A stretch of DNA of 64,000 bases from Phycisphaerae bacterium (GTDB lineage: Bacteria > Planctomycetota > Phycisphaerae > Phycisphaerales > UBA1924), in NCBI GenBank assembly GCA_022180725.1, contig BQMO01000003.1, positions 95,694 to 159,693 of the forward strand, given 5' to 3'. Positions 27,522-37,308 of this stretch are shown piece after piece. The stretch's first letter is position 1. The number at the start of each line of letters is the position of its first letter. The position numbers were made by a program, and so were the translations under genes. The notes under the pieces are model-generated. The model saw nothing but the letters and a program-made list of their open reading frames with translations. It was not told where the DNA came from and ran no database searches.

Positions 27522-29183
27522 GTGACCGCGCCCGACTCCACGCCACCCCCGGACCCCAAGCACCCCGTGCTCGATCCCGACGCGGCGCGGAGCGATCTGG
27601 ATCGTCTTCTCGACCGTGCGGGCGACCGGGCGTTTGAACTGGCATTCATCAAGCGGACGCGGATGTATCGCCTCGGGACCAAGGCGCGGCACTCCGCGCT
27701 CGGGCGGCTGCTGGTGGGGCGCGACGGGGTGACGGTGCGCGCGATGGGGGAGGCCAACCCCACGAGCGGCGGGGCCGAGGTCTGGCTGCTCCATGCCTCG
27801 GGCACGCCCGGGGGACGGAGCGTGCCGTGGGACTACGTCCTCGCTGACGAGGGGTGGGCACGTCGCGACGACGCGGCGAGGGCGCATGGGCAGTGCCTGG
27901 TGACGGAAGCGAGGGCGGTGCTCGTGGTGCGGCTCGGGCCGGACCCGGAGCTTCGATTTCTGTCGCATCCGTGGAGCGGGAAGGTCGAAGTTTCGTACCG
28001 GGGGCGGCGGCAAATCATCGACCTGTACGCCGCGGAGAGTCGCGTGGTGCGCGTCTTCCCCGCGCGGACGCCGATGGTGGCGGCGGACCTGAATGTGCCG
28101 ACCGCGGCGCTGAACGGTCGCGCCCCGGCGAGCGTCGTGCCGGCGTCAGGGACGCCGACGTTTTCACCCGCGCAGTCGCGGTTCATCGAGGCGGTGCGAG
28201 CGGCAAACCCGCCGGCCGTGGCGGTGTCGTGCCCGAGTTACCTGGGCGTCACGTCGTCGACGGTCAACCTGTTCGAGCACACGCTGTTCATGCCCGAGGC
28301 TCGTGGCGACGACCCCCGGCTGCTGAACGAGGCGGACCTGCGGCACTACGCCCACGTACTGGAGGCGACGAAATGCCCGCGCGTGGTTTTCAGCGGGGGG
28401 GACGACAAGCAGCACCGGGTGATGGAGATTCTGCGGGACCTCGCGCCCGGGGTGCGGTGTGATTTGTTTCTCCACGCGTCGTACCCGCAGTTCGTCGAGG
28501 ATCTGACGTGGGCGTGGGTGAAGCGGTGGTTTGATTCGGCGCGGGCGGGGCACGTGCACACCATCGCCAGCGACAAGGCGGGGTACGACCGGTTCGTGGC
28601 ATCGCTGGGTCTGCGCGGGGCGGTGCTGCTGAACCGCGTGCCCGGGCCGATGCTCGAGGCGCCCGAGTTGCCCGAGGCGCCCCGTCGCGTGGGGGTGTGG
28701 CTGTCGGGAGAAACGTACCGGAAGATCCCGCACGCCATGCTCGCGGCGGTGCGGATGATGGAGGGCGCGGTGCTGCACGGGTCGGGGCTGCGCGGACGGG
28801 CGCGCGAGGTTGTGGAGTACCTCGGCGTGCCGCGGGGCGAAGTGGCCGAGGGGCAGTTGACGCACGACGAACTCTTCGCGGCGATGCGGCGGACGCACGT
28901 CACGCTGTACGTGACATTCATCGAGTGTTGCCCGATGCTGCCGCTGGAGAGCCTGCACCAGGGCGTGCCGGCGCTGATCGGGCCGAACAGCCACTTGTTC
29001 GAGGACGATCGGTACCTCTTTGAGCGGCTGGTCGTGTCCTTCCCCGAGCGGGCGGAGGTGATCGCCGATTACGCGGAGCGTGCGATCCGGGAGCGGCGGG
29101 AGATCATCGCGGCGTACCGGGCGTATTACCCGGGGTACGACGCGCGGGCACGGGCATCGGTGGAGGCGTTTCTGCGAGACTGA
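27522..29183 (+). CDS. Glycosyltransferase-like protein, 553 aa
   Basis: Starts with GTG at 27522 behind CGGAG. Residues 1-190 are specific to this protein; from about 200 it looks like a GT-B glycosyltransferase. It contains VSCPSYLGVTSSTVNLFEH, a central RRVGVWLSGETYRKIPHAML, and a C-terminal nucleotide-sugar site around LYVTFIECCPMLPLESLHQG, where GT4 enzymes have E-x7-E. It follows the pyruvyltransferase-like gene by 15 bases in the polysaccharide export operon. The exact sugar transferred is unknown. Confidence 0.7.
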   Translation: MTAPDSTPPPDPKHPVLDPDAARSDLDRLLDRAGDRAFELAFIKRTRMYRLGTKARHSALGRLLVGRDGVTVRAMGEANPTSGGAEVWLLHASGTPGGRSVPWDYVLADEGWARRDDAARAHGQCLVTEARAVLVVRLGPDPELRFLSHPWSGKVEVSYRGRRQIIDLYAAESRVVRVFPARTPMVAADLNVPTAALNGRAPASVVPASGTPTFSPAQSRFIEAVRAANPPAVAVSCPSYLGVTSSTVNLFEHTLFMPEARGDDPRLLNEADLRHYAHVLEATKCPRVVFSGGDDKQHRVMEILRDLAPGVRCDLFLHASYPQFVEDLTWAWVKRWFDSARAGHVHTIASDKAGYDRFVASLGLRGAVLLNRVPGPMLEAPELPEAPRRVGVWLSGETYRKIPHAMLAAVRMMEGAVLHGSGLRGRAREVVEYLGVPRGEVAEGQLTHDELFAAMRRTHVTLYVTFIECCPMLPLESLHQGVPALIGPNSHLFEDDRYLFERLVVSFPERAEVIADYAERAIRERREIIAAYRAYYPGYDARARASVEAFLRD

Positions 29184-29195
29184 GGTGTGTGCGTG

Positions 29196-31406
29196 TCAGG
29201 CCGGGCGCTGGTACCACGAACGGACCTTGAGAAACGCGGCCTTGGTGGCGGCCTTGAGGCCCAGGGCGTCGAGGCTGGCGGTGATGCGATCGGCGATGCG
29301 GTAGCGGAGATTCTCGCGGACGACACGCTTGACCTCGACTCGGACGGCTTCCGGACGGCGCGCGGCGTCATGTTCGATGGCGTCGGCGCGGGCCTTCTGG
29401 TGCATCGCCTCGGCGAGATACATGCGGGCGGCGATGTCGGGTCGGCGCGGCATGCCGGCGTGCTTGGCGAGGAGGTAGGCCTTGAGCGCGTGCAGGCGCG
29501 GGCCGGCCTCGGCGTGGATGAGGCTCTCCGGACGCAGTCGATAGTGCAACAGGAACTCGGGGATGACCACGCCCCGCCGTCCCTGCTCGGCGAAGGTGCA
29601 CCACAGGTCCCAGTCCTCGAAACTGGTGAGCCATTCGTCGTAGCCCCCGGCGTCGAGAACGGCCTGTCGGCGGAGGATGCTCGCGGCCCCCGGCCCGGCG
29701 CAGTTGTGGTACGCCAGCAGGTCGCGGTCGATGGCCAGGGGGACGTACCCGCTGATGACCTGGCCGGGCGACTCGCGGAAACTCTCGAACATGCAACTGG
29801 CGGCGTCGAGCGAGGGGTCGCGCCGCACGGCTTCGTAGAGGCGTTCGACAAAGCGCGGGTGGGCGACGTCGTCGCCGTCGATGGGGATGACCCAGGGCGT
29901 GGCGGCTTCGCGGAAACCGACGTTGCGCGCCGAGCCAAGGCCGCCGTTGGGTTTGCGGAAGACGCGGTACCCATCGGCCCGCAGTCGCTCGAGGACAGCG
30001 AGCGTGCCTGGTTCCGTGGAGCCGTCGTCGATGAGGAGGAGGTCAAAGTTGGTGTAGGTTTGTCGGCGGAGGGAATCGAGTGTTTCGGGGAGGTACCTTC
30101 CGACGTTATAGCAGGGGACGATGACGGTAATCTCGCGGGCGGGGGCGAGGGCGGCGGGAGCAGGGGCCGGCCTCGCGTGGTTTGTTCGGGCGGCGTCGGC
30201 GACGAAATGTTCGAGGTCGTGGGCGATTCGCGCGGGGTCGCTGATCTCGCGGGCGCGGGCCGGGGCGGCGGCGGCGAGGTGGGTCCGCAGGGCGGGGTCG
30301 TGAAGGGCGAGGGCGATGCCCTTGGCGAGCGAGGCGGGGTCGCCCGCGCGGGTGACCAGACCATCGATCCCGTCGCGGACGATCTCGGGGAGGCTTCCGC
30401 CGTCGGAGGTGACCACGCACGCGCCCAGGGCCAAGGCCTCGACGGCGGCGTAGCAAAATGTTTCAAAGCGGGAGGGGAAGACGCAGACCGTCGCGGCTCG
30501 CGCGGCCCGATGCACCTCCTCGCGTGGTTTCGGCTCCTCGAAGTGGATGTGTGATCGCCAGCGCTCCGGGATGCGTGATTCGAGGTGCGCGCGCATGGAT
30601 CGGCCGAAGGGGCCGGTCTGGGTATCACCGCCGATCAGACGGAACCGCGCCCGGACGCCCCGCTCGAGGAGCAGGAGCGCCGCGGCGATGAAGACATCCG
30701 TGCCCTTGAAGCCCTGGAGACGCCCGAAGCACAGCACCTCGGGAACATGGTCCGCGTGTGACACCGACGGGGACGGGTGCGGCGGGTCGATCCGCAGCGG
30801 GAGACGGAGGCGGTGCATGGGGGGATGCACGGCGCGGGGCGCCGCGGCGTCCAGGTCGCGGCGCATGCGGTCGAGCATGGCGGTGCTCGCGGCCAGGACG
30901 AGGTCGGCCTCGCCCGCGGACCATGTCTCCATATGCGCGACATGCGCCAACTCGACGGGCAACTCCGCGGTGCGGTCGAACTCGCGGCAGACGGAGAGGG
31001 GCATGTGCAGGCGCACGCCGAGCACGGCGGAGGCGAAGTCCCCGAGGGTGCGCTTGGCACGGAGGGGCCAATACCCATGCCCCATGTACTCGGGGAACTC
31101 GATGTAGTCGAAGGGTGTGGCGGCGTGAAGGACGCGCAGGGCCTCGAGGAAGGCCATCGAGATGCGGCTGGAGTCGCAGTAATACGCGCCGGGGATGGCG
31201 GCCTTGCCGGCGTGAGGGTCGGCGGTGTGGATGGTCACGCCCGGGTAGTGGGGGGGCAGGCGATCGGCGATTCCCGGCGCGGGCAGCGTGAGAACATGGA
31301 CTTCGTGCCCCGCGTCGCGCAGCGCACTCGCCATCTCCAGGACATAGACCGCCAACCCGCCCCCGACCAATGGGGCGACCTCGGCGGAGACCACGCACAC
31401 CCGCAT
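29196..31406 (-). CDS. Bifunctional glycosyltransferase: GT4 fused to GT2
   Basis: A 736-aa fusion. Residues 1-395 are a GT-B/GT4 enzyme: SAEVAPLVGGGLAVYVLEM at the N-terminus, FGRLQGFKGTDVFI and FPSRFETFCYAAVEALALG with the nucleotide-sugar glutamates. Residues about 425-640 are a GT-A/GT2 enzyme: VIVPCYNVGRYLPETLDSL, LLIDDGSTE and PIDGDDVAHP as the metal site. A C-terminal helical tail follows. GGAGG four bases before the ATG at 31406 fixes the start. It is convergent with the polysaccharide operon, with only 12 bases between stops, so it probably serves the same glycan but is expressed separately. Confidence 0.9.
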   Translation of the reverse strand: MRVCVVSAEVAPLVGGGLAVYVLEMASALRDAGHEVHVLTLPAPGIADRLPPHYPGVTIHTADPHAGKAAIPGAYYCDSSRISMAFLEALRVLHAATPFDYIEFPEYMGHGYWPLRAKRTLGDFASAVLGVRLHMPLSVCREFDRTAELPVELAHVAHMETWSAGEADLVLAASTAMLDRMRRDLDAAAPRAVHPPMHRLRLPLRIDPPHPSPSVSHADHVPEVLCFGRLQGFKGTDVFIAAALLLLERGVRARFRLIGGDTQTGPFGRSMRAHLESRIPERWRSHIHFEEPKPREEVHRAARAATVCVFPSRFETFCYAAVEALALGACVVTSDGGSLPEIVRDGIDGLVTRAGDPASLAKGIALALHDPALRTHLAAAAPARAREISDPARIAHDLEHFVADAARTNHARPAPAPAALAPAREITVIVPCYNVGRYLPETLDSLRRQTYTNFDLLLIDDGSTEPGTLAVLERLRADGYRVFRKPNGGLGSARNVGFREAATPWVIPIDGDDVAHPRFVERLYEAVRRDPSLDAASCMFESFRESPGQVISGYVPLAIDRDLLAYHNCAGPGAASILRRQAVLDAGGYDEWLTSFEDWDLWCTFAEQGRRGVVIPEFLLHYRLRPESLIHAEAGPRLHALKAYLLAKHAGMPRRPDIAARMYLAEAMHQKARADAIEHDAARRPEAVRVEVKRVVRENLRYRIADRITASLDALGLKAATKAAFLKVRSWYQRPA

Positions 31407-31541
31407 CGCGCCTCCGTCCAACATGTACAGCCCGTTCCAGTCTACGCGCTCCGAGGGCGATGACGGAGGGATGCGAGCGGAAAAATCCGGCCCGCGCCCT
31501 GAGAACACGTGCGGCATCCCGCTCGCTACACTTGCGTCCTT

Positions 31542-32879
31542 ATGGACTGGCTCACTCCGCAGGTCGTCACCTCGGTCATTGTCAACCTCGTGGTCGTACA
31601 CATCATCCTGGTGATGGTGGCGTACCTCGTGCAGGCCGAGCGGAAGTTTTCCGCGTACATCCAGGACCGCATCGGCCCGAACCGGACGGGGTTCGACTTC
31701 GGGCTGCCGGCGTTGAAGTTTTTGAAGGGGTGCCTGGGATTCGGGCAGCCTCTGGCCGACGGCATCAAGTTCATGCTGAAAGAGGATTTTACGCCCAGCC
31801 GGGTAGACAAGGTTCTCTTCTCCTTGGCGCCGGTGATCGTGGTTTCGCCGGCGTTGATCGGGTTTGTGGTGATTCCCTGGGGCGGGTCGTGGGACGGGGT
31901 GCTGCCGTGGTTTTCGGGCGATCTGTCCCTGACCGGGGGGACCGCGGTGCGCATCACCGGCGCGGACGTCAACATCGGGATCGTGTACATCCTGGCGGTC
32001 GCCGCCCTGGGCGTCTACGGCGTGACACTGGGCGGGTGGGCGAGCAACAACAAGTACTCTTTCCTGGGCGGGCTGCGGGCCAGCGCCCAGATGATCTCGT
32101 ACGAGATTCCCCTCGGGCTGGCGCTGCTGGCGGCCTTGCTGGCCTACGGAACGGTGCTTCCCGAGTCGATCATCCGGTTGCAGATCAGCGAGGGGTGGGG
32201 GGTGGTGGCCCAGCCGCTGGCGGCGCTGATCTTCTTCATCGCGATCATGGCGGAGGGGAACCGGGCGCCGTTCGACAACGCCGAGGCCGAGCAGGAACTC
32301 GTCGGCGGCTACCACACCGAGTATTCGTCGATGCGGTTCGCGTTGTACTTCCTGGCGGAGTACGCGCACATTGTGACGAGTTCGGCGTTCCTGGTGTTGC
32401 TCTTCTTCGGCGGGTATCACGTGCCGTTCATCCCCGGGCTGAAGGACCTGACCAGCCCCGACGCGGTGTCGGTGTGGGCGGTGCTGGCCAAGTTCGGCGT
32501 GTACTTCGGCAAAGTGCTGCTGTCGGTGACGCTGATGATCGTGATCCGCTGGACGATTCCCCGTCTGCGCTACGACCAGGTGATGTCGATGGCGTGGCAG
32601 TTCGTGATCCCCGTGGCGCTGGTGCTCGTCGTGGGCGTCAGCCTCGTGATCTACGCGGGGCAGGCGACCACGTGGAACCTGCTCATGGTGAACGGCCTGG
32701 TCATGGCGATGACGCTGATCGCGGCCCCGCTGATCCCCAAGAGCACGATGAACCGCAAACTCCCGCTCTACGGCTCGCGGTTCAGCCCGATGCCGGACGA
32801 GCGAGTGCGGACCCAGTCGAGCGAGTCGCTCGCGCTGGAGGATCGCCCGGTTGAGGGCTCGGCGCCCGTGGCCCGGTAG
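31542..32879 (+). CDS. nuoH: NuoH, NADH-quinone oxidoreductase subunit H
   Basis: A 445-aa membrane subunit of complex I (NuoH/ND1), which lines the quinone chamber. Hallmarks are QDRIGPNRTGFDFGL, QPLADGIKFMLKEDFTP, the EIPLGLALLAALLAYG helix and the conserved RAPFDNAEAEQELVGGYHTE (about residues 243-262). About eight membrane helices are visible. The C-terminal tail (RVRTQSSESLALEDRP) is longer than usual and hydrophilic. No other nuo gene is adjacent: the neighbours are a glycosyltransferase and metH. It is therefore an orphan copy, either the only nuoH relocated from the operon or a paralogue. Confidence 0.94.
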   Translation: MDWLTPQVVTSVIVNLVVVHIILVMVAYLVQAERKFSAYIQDRIGPNRTGFDFGLPALKFLKGCLGFGQPLADGIKFMLKEDFTPSRVDKVLFSLAPVIVVSPALIGFVVIPWGGSWDGVLPWFSGDLSLTGGTAVRITGADVNIGIVYILAVAALGVYGVTLGGWASNNKYSFLGGLRASAQMISYEIPLGLALLAALLAYGTVLPESIIRLQISEGWGVVAQPLAALIFFIAIMAEGNRAPFDNAEAEQELVGGYHTEYSSMRFALYFLAEYAHIVTSSAFLVLLFFGGYHVPFIPGLKDLTSPDAVSVWAVLAKFGVYFGKVLLSVTLMIVIRWTIPRLRYDQVMSMAWQFVIPVALVLVVGVSLVIYAGQATTWNLLMVNGLVMAMTLIAAPLIPKSTMNRKLPLYGSRFSPMPDERVRTQSSESLALEDRPVEGSAPVAR

Positions 32880-32965
32880 TGTGCGCGATCGGGGCGAGAC
32901 GCAATGTTCTGGCCCACCGCGGCGTAATGGTCCACCCCTCAACCCTGCCCCCGGGATGGCCGTGA

Positions 32966-35900
32966 TTACACGTTGAAGTACTTGGCCTCGGGGTGGTGGA
33001 CGATGATCGCGCTGGTGCTCTGCTCGGGGTCGATCTGCCAGTTTTCGGTGAGCACGCAGCCGATGCGCGAAGGGTCGAGCAGGGCGAAGAGTTTTTCCTG
33101 GTCGGCCATGCTGGGGCAGGCGGGGTAGCCGAAGGAGTAGCGGCTGCCGCGGTAGTGCTGGGTGAAGAGGTCCTTGATCTTCGGGCTGTCGTCGCCGGCG
33201 ATGCCCAGTTCCTGGCGCATGCGCTTGTGCCAGAACTCGGCGAGGGCTTCGGCCGTTTCGACGCCCAGGCCGTGGAGGTAGAGGTAGTCCTGATACCGGT
33301 TCGCCTCGAAGAGTTTTTTCGCTTCTTGGCTTGCGGCCGAGCCCATCGTGACGCAGTGCATGCCCAGGACGTCCGTTTCGCCCGAGTCGATGGGCCGGAA
33401 ATAGTCGGAAATGCAGAGCCGCCGCTTGTCGCTCTGGCGCGGGAAGGTGAAGCGGAGACGCTCCCTGGGTAGCCCGTCGCTCCGCGACGGGTCGTTCCAG
33501 ATCACCAGGTCTTCGCCGTCGCTGTTGCAGGGGAAGTAGCCGTAGACCACGGCGGGGCGAAGCACCTGGCGCTCGCGGCACTCGGCCTTGAGTTTCTCGA
33601 AGAGCGGCTGAATCTTGTCCTCAACAAGCGCGTCGTACTCCGCGTCGGACAGCGCGCCCTTCTTCACCTGCCACTGCCCGCGAAAGAGGGCGACGGGGTT
33701 GATGAAGGGGTAGATGTCGTGGAGGTCCAGCCCGTCGACGACGCGCGTTCCCCAGAAGGGCGGCGTGGGGATGGGCACGTCGGTGCGCACGTCGGAGCGG
33801 ACGCCCGTGATCGGCGCGGGCGGGGCCCCGCCGCTGTTGGCTTGCGCGAGTTTGGCGGCGCGGGTGGCGGTGATGAGCTCCTCGGCCTTGCTGCGCTTGG
33901 CCTGGCGATCGTCGATCTCGCGGGCGAGTTCCGCGGTGCGGCCGCTCACGAGATAGTCCATGGTGCGCAGCCCGTCGAAGGCGTCCTTTCCGTACAGGCA
34001 GTCGCCGCGGTACGTGGCACGGAGGTGGGATTCGCAGTAGTGCCGCGTGAGGGCGGCCCCGCCGAGGATGACCGGGGGGGTCAGGCCCATCGCGTTGAGT
34101 TCCTTCAGGTTCTCCTCCATGACGTTGACGGACTTGACGAGCAGCCCGCTCAGGCCGATGGCGTCGGCCCGGTGCTCCTTCCAGGCTTTGACGATATCGG
34201 CGAGGGGCTGTTTGATGCCCAGGTTGTGGACGGTGTACCCGTTGTTCGTGAGGATGATGTCGACGAGGTTCTTGCCGATGTCGTGCACGTCGCCCTTGAC
34301 GGTGGCGAGCACGATCGAGCCTTTCCGAGTGCCCGCGGCCTTCTCCATGTGCGGCTCGAGGAGCGCCACCGCGGCCTTCATCACCTCGGCGCTCTGGAGC
34401 ACGAAGGGCAACTGCATCTGCCCGCTTCCGAAGAGGTCGCCCACGGTCTTCATGCCGTCGAGCAGGTGATCGTTGATGATCGTGAGGGGCGGGTAGACCT
34501 TGCGGGCCTCGTCGAGCGTGGCGGCCAGGCCTTCCTTCTCCCCATCCACGATGTGGGCGCGAAGACGCTCCTCGAGCGTCAGCGCTTTCGCGACCTTCTT
34601 CGTGGTGGTGGCGCTCTCGGCATCCTTGAAGAGGTCGATGAACCGGGCGAGCGGATCGCCCCCGTCACGGCGGTCGTAGATCAGGTCGAGGGCCGCGGCC
34701 CATTGGCCGTCGGGGATTTTGTTCTTCGGGAGGATCTTGCTGAAGTGGAGAATGGCGCTGGTCAGCCCGGCGTGCTGGAGTTCGTGCAGGAACGCGCTGT
34801 TGAGCACCACGCGGGCCGCGGGCTTCAGCCCGAAACTCACGTTCGACAGGCCCACGGTGGTTTGGCTTTCGGGCAGCGCCGCGACGATGCGGCGGACGCC
34901 CTCGATGGTCTCGAGCGCGCTGCGCCGGTCGCTCTCCATGCCCGTGGAGATGGGCAGGACCAGGGGATCGAACAGCAGGTCGGCGGGCGCCAGCCCGTGT
35001 GTGCGTGTGGCGCGGTCGTAGCCACGCCGGGCGATGGCGAGCTTTCGGTCCGCCGTGCGGGCCATCGAGTGGTCCTTGTCCTCGTCGATGGACCCGATGA
35101 CCAGAGCGGCGCCGTAGATTTTCGCGAGGCGGCAGACGGCGTCGAACTTCTCGTCGCCCTCCTCAAAGTTGGCGCTGTTGATGATGCACTTGCCCCCGGC
35201 CAGACGCAGCCCGGCCTCGATCGTGCCGAGTTGCGTGCTGTCGAGCATCAGGGGGACGTTGACCTGCCGAACCACGCGGCGCATGACCTCCCGCATGTCG
35301 CGGGCGTTGTCGCGCCCGGCGTAATCCACGTTCAGGTCGAGCACGTGCGCGCCGTCGTGGCGGACCTGTTCGCGGGCCAGGCTCACGATGCCGTCCCAGT
35401 CCTCGGCCTCGAGGAGTTTCTTGAACGCGCGGCTGCCGCTGCTGTTCATCCGCTCGCCGACGATGAGGATCGAGGTGTCCTGGCGGTAGTCGGTGGGCGA
35501 GTAGAGCGAGGTGACGGCGGGGGCGGGGGCGACGATCTCTCGTGCGGCCCGCGTCGCGCCACGCCGCGTCAGGGCCTCGACCTCGCCGGCCACAAGGCGG
35601 ATGTGCTCGGGCGTGGTGCCGCAGCACCCGCCGACGAGGCGCACCCCGTCGCGTTCGACGAACTGGGCGATGGCGTCGGCAAAGGGGCGGGGTTGAAGCG
35701 GGTACTCGGTGCGCCCATCAACGAGAATGGGCAGCCCGGCATTGGGCATGACAGAGACGGCCCGCCCGTGCGCGCTCATGGCGGGCCAGTGATGCCCGAG
35801 CCACTTGACGTGATCGGCCATTTCGGTGGGGCCGGTGGCACAGTTGAGGCCGAGCGAACAGATGGGGTAGCCCGCGAGGGCGTGGGCCGCCGCGGCGATC

Positions 35901-36520
35901 TCGGTGCCCAGCAGCATGGTGCCCGTCGTTTCGATCGTCACGGACGCGAGGATGGGCACGTCGAGGGGGGACTTGCCCGCGGCGTCGAAGGCCGCGAGCA
36001 CGGCATTGATAGCGCACTTGACCTGCAGCAGGTCCTGGCACGTCTCGATGATGAAGGCGTCGACGCCGCCCGCGAGCAGGCCCGCGGCCTGTTCGCGGTA
36101 TGAAGCAAACATCGCCTCCCAGTCGGTGTTGCCCAGCGTGATGAGTTTGGTTCCCGGCCCCATCGAGCCGACGGCAAAGCGCGGCTTGTCCTTGGTGGCG
36201 TGGCGGTCGCAGGCCGCCCGGGCAACCTCGGCCGCGGCCTTGGACATCGCGAAGGCCCGGTCGGCGATCCCGAACTCGGCGAGCACGAGGCGGTTGGCGC
36301 CGAATGAGTCGGTCTCGACGCAGTCGGCGCCGACGGCGAGGAAGGATTCGTGGATTTCCTGGATGACGTCCGGGCGGGTCTGCGCCAGAATGTCGGTGCA
36401 GTTCTCGCAGCCGCAGTAGTCGGCGTGAAGATCGAGATCGCGCTGGTGGATGGACGTGCCCATCGCGCCGTCGAACACGAGCACACGCGAACGCAGGGCA
36501 TCGAGGAACTGGCTGGCCAT
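32966..36520 (-). CDS. metH: MetH, cobalamin-dependent methionine synthase
   Basis: Transfers the methyl group of methyltetrahydrofolate to homocysteine via methylcobalamin. All four modules are present in 1184 aa. The homocysteine domain opens with DGAMGTSIHQRDL and has zinc cysteines in LVGGCCGTTPEHI (about residue 300). The folate domain has GERMNSSGSRAFKKLLEAED. The cobalamin domain has GDVHDIGKNLVDIIL with the lower-ligand histidine near residue 745. The C-terminal AdoMet reactivation domain has YRGSRYSFGYPACP. AAGGA before the ATG at 36520 supports the start. Two overlapping palindromes lie immediately upstream and are probable operators. Length is normal. Confidence 0.97.
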   Translation of the reverse strand: MASQFLDALRSRVLVFDGAMGTSIHQRDLDLHADYCGCENCTDILAQTRPDVIQEIHESFLAVGADCVETDSFGANRLVLAEFGIADRAFAMSKAAAEVARAACDRHATKDKPRFAVGSMGPGTKLITLGNTDWEAMFASYREQAAGLLAGGVDAFIIETCQDLLQVKCAINAVLAAFDAAGKSPLDVPILASVTIETTGTMLLGTEIAAAAHALAGYPICSLGLNCATGPTEMADHVKWLGHHWPAMSAHGRAVSVMPNAGLPILVDGRTEYPLQPRPFADAIAQFVERDGVRLVGGCCGTTPEHIRLVAGEVEALTRRGATRAAREIVAPAPAVTSLYSPTDYRQDTSILIVGERMNSSGSRAFKKLLEAEDWDGIVSLAREQVRHDGAHVLDLNVDYAGRDNARDMREVMRRVVRQVNVPLMLDSTQLGTIEAGLRLAGGKCIINSANFEEGDEKFDAVCRLAKIYGAALVIGSIDEDKDHSMARTADRKLAIARRGYDRATRTHGLAPADLLFDPLVLPISTGMESDRRSALETIEGVRRIVAALPESQTTVGLSNVSFGLKPAARVVLNSAFLHELQHAGLTSAILHFSKILPKNKIPDGQWAAALDLIYDRRDGGDPLARFIDLFKDAESATTTKKVAKALTLEERLRAHIVDGEKEGLAATLDEARKVYPPLTIINDHLLDGMKTVGDLFGSGQMQLPFVLQSAEVMKAAVALLEPHMEKAAGTRKGSIVLATVKGDVHDIGKNLVDIILTNNGYTVHNLGIKQPLADIVKAWKEHRADAIGLSGLLVKSVNVMEENLKELNAMGLTPPVILGGAALTRHYCESHLRATYRGDCLYGKDAFDGLRTMDYLVSGRTAELAREIDDRQAKRSKAEELITATRAAKLAQANSGGAPPAPITGVRSDVRTDVPIPTPPFWGTRVVDGLDLHDIYPFINPVALFRGQWQVKKGALSDAEYDALVEDKIQPLFEKLKAECRERQVLRPAVVYGYFPCNSDGEDLVIWNDPSRSDGLPRERLRFTFPRQSDKRRLCISDYFRPIDSGETDVLGMHCVTMGSAASQEAKKLFEANRYQDYLYLHGLGVETAEALAEFWHKRMRQELGIAGDDSPKIKDLFTQHYRGSRYSFGYPACPSMADQEKLFALLDPSRIGCVLTENWQIDPEQSTSAIIVHHPEAKYFNV

Positions 36521-36535
36521 CGGGAATCCTTCAAT

Positions 36536-36566
36536 CCGTTTATCCGGATAAACGGCTATATAGCCG
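36536..36566 (-). promoter_or_regulatory. Two overlapping palindromes upstream of metH (putative operator)
   Basis: A perfect 20-bp palindrome (half-site CCGTTTATCC, 36536-36555) overlaps a perfect 14-bp palindrome (half-site CGGCTAT, 36553-36566) whose centre TATATA can serve as a -10 box. The first lies 15 bases before the metH ATG, between the -10 box and the ribosome site. Symmetry and position fit a repressor site for a dimeric regulator, possibly an ArsR-type methionine-cycle regulator (inference). Confidence 0.65.
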
Positions 36567-36755
36567 GACGTAGTCTAGCCATCCGGTGTATCGGCCGCAA
36601 GTCGGCCCGGAGCCATCCCGAAACACGGCTTGAAGTTGGGGTGCGAAGCCGGCGTGGACTGAACACGGCGGCTGGTTGGAGGAGACCGCGCAGGAAGTTA
36701 TTGTGACGGAACTCGACGCCGGGATCATCCAGGGGTGATTCACAGGAGGCGCACC

Positions 36756-37118
36756 ATGGGATGTCCGGTTGTTCACTTCGAGATCGGCGGTCGGGACTCG
36801 GCGAAACTTTCGGCGTTCTACGCCAAACTGTTCGACTGGAAAGTGGACGCGTACGGCCCGGCGCAGATGATCAACACCGGCAACCCGGTTGGCATCCAGG
36901 GGCACATCAACGCGCTGGGGCATGAGCCGCACACGTACAGCCTGATCTACGTGATGGTGAACGACATCCCCGCATACATCAAGAAGGCGGAGGCGGCGGG
37001 GGCGACGATGATCGTGCCCGAGACCGAGGTGCCGGGGACGGGACACTTTGCGTGGCTGAAAGACCCGGAAGGGAACCTCTTCGGTCTATGGAAGGCGATG
37101 GGGGAGAAGCCCTGCTGA
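36756..37118 (+). CDS. VOC-family (glyoxalase/dioxygenase-fold) protein
   Basis: A 120-aa single-module VOC protein. Start at 36756 is preceded by AGGAGG with six bases between. VVHFEIGGRDSAKLSAFYAKLFDWKV is the classic first beta-alpha-beta unit (quoted here in part: FEIGGRDSAKLSAFY). The ending VPGTGHFAWLKDPEGNLFGL matches the second, with metal-type residues His in VVHFEIG and Glu in DPEGN. Activity cannot be told: such proteins include glyoxalases, resistance proteins and sensors. It is divergent from metH. Confidence 0.85.
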   Translation: MGCPVVHFEIGGRDSAKLSAFYAKLFDWKVDAYGPAQMINTGNPVGIQGHINALGHEPHTYSLIYVMVNDIPAYIKKAEAAGATMIVPETEVPGTGHFAWLKDPEGNLFGLWKAMGEKPC

Positions 37119-37308
37119 GCGTGCGGTGAGGGTGGTGCGATCTCGGGCGTGACTCCTGGCCGTCAAGCGGACGGGGCGCACCCTGATCGCCGCGGGGCCT
37201 TTCCGAGGGAATCGCCGCGGGTTTTGCTTGGTGATCACCGAGGAATCAGGTAGTCTCGCCTCATCGGCGTGCCGGGGATCGACGCGGCGACATCTCGAGG
37301 AGGCGTTC

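Noticed and set aside
32993..36103. Long plus-strand frames opposite metH
   Set aside because: They are shadows of a high-GC gene: the metH frame has all family motifs, the opposite frames have none.
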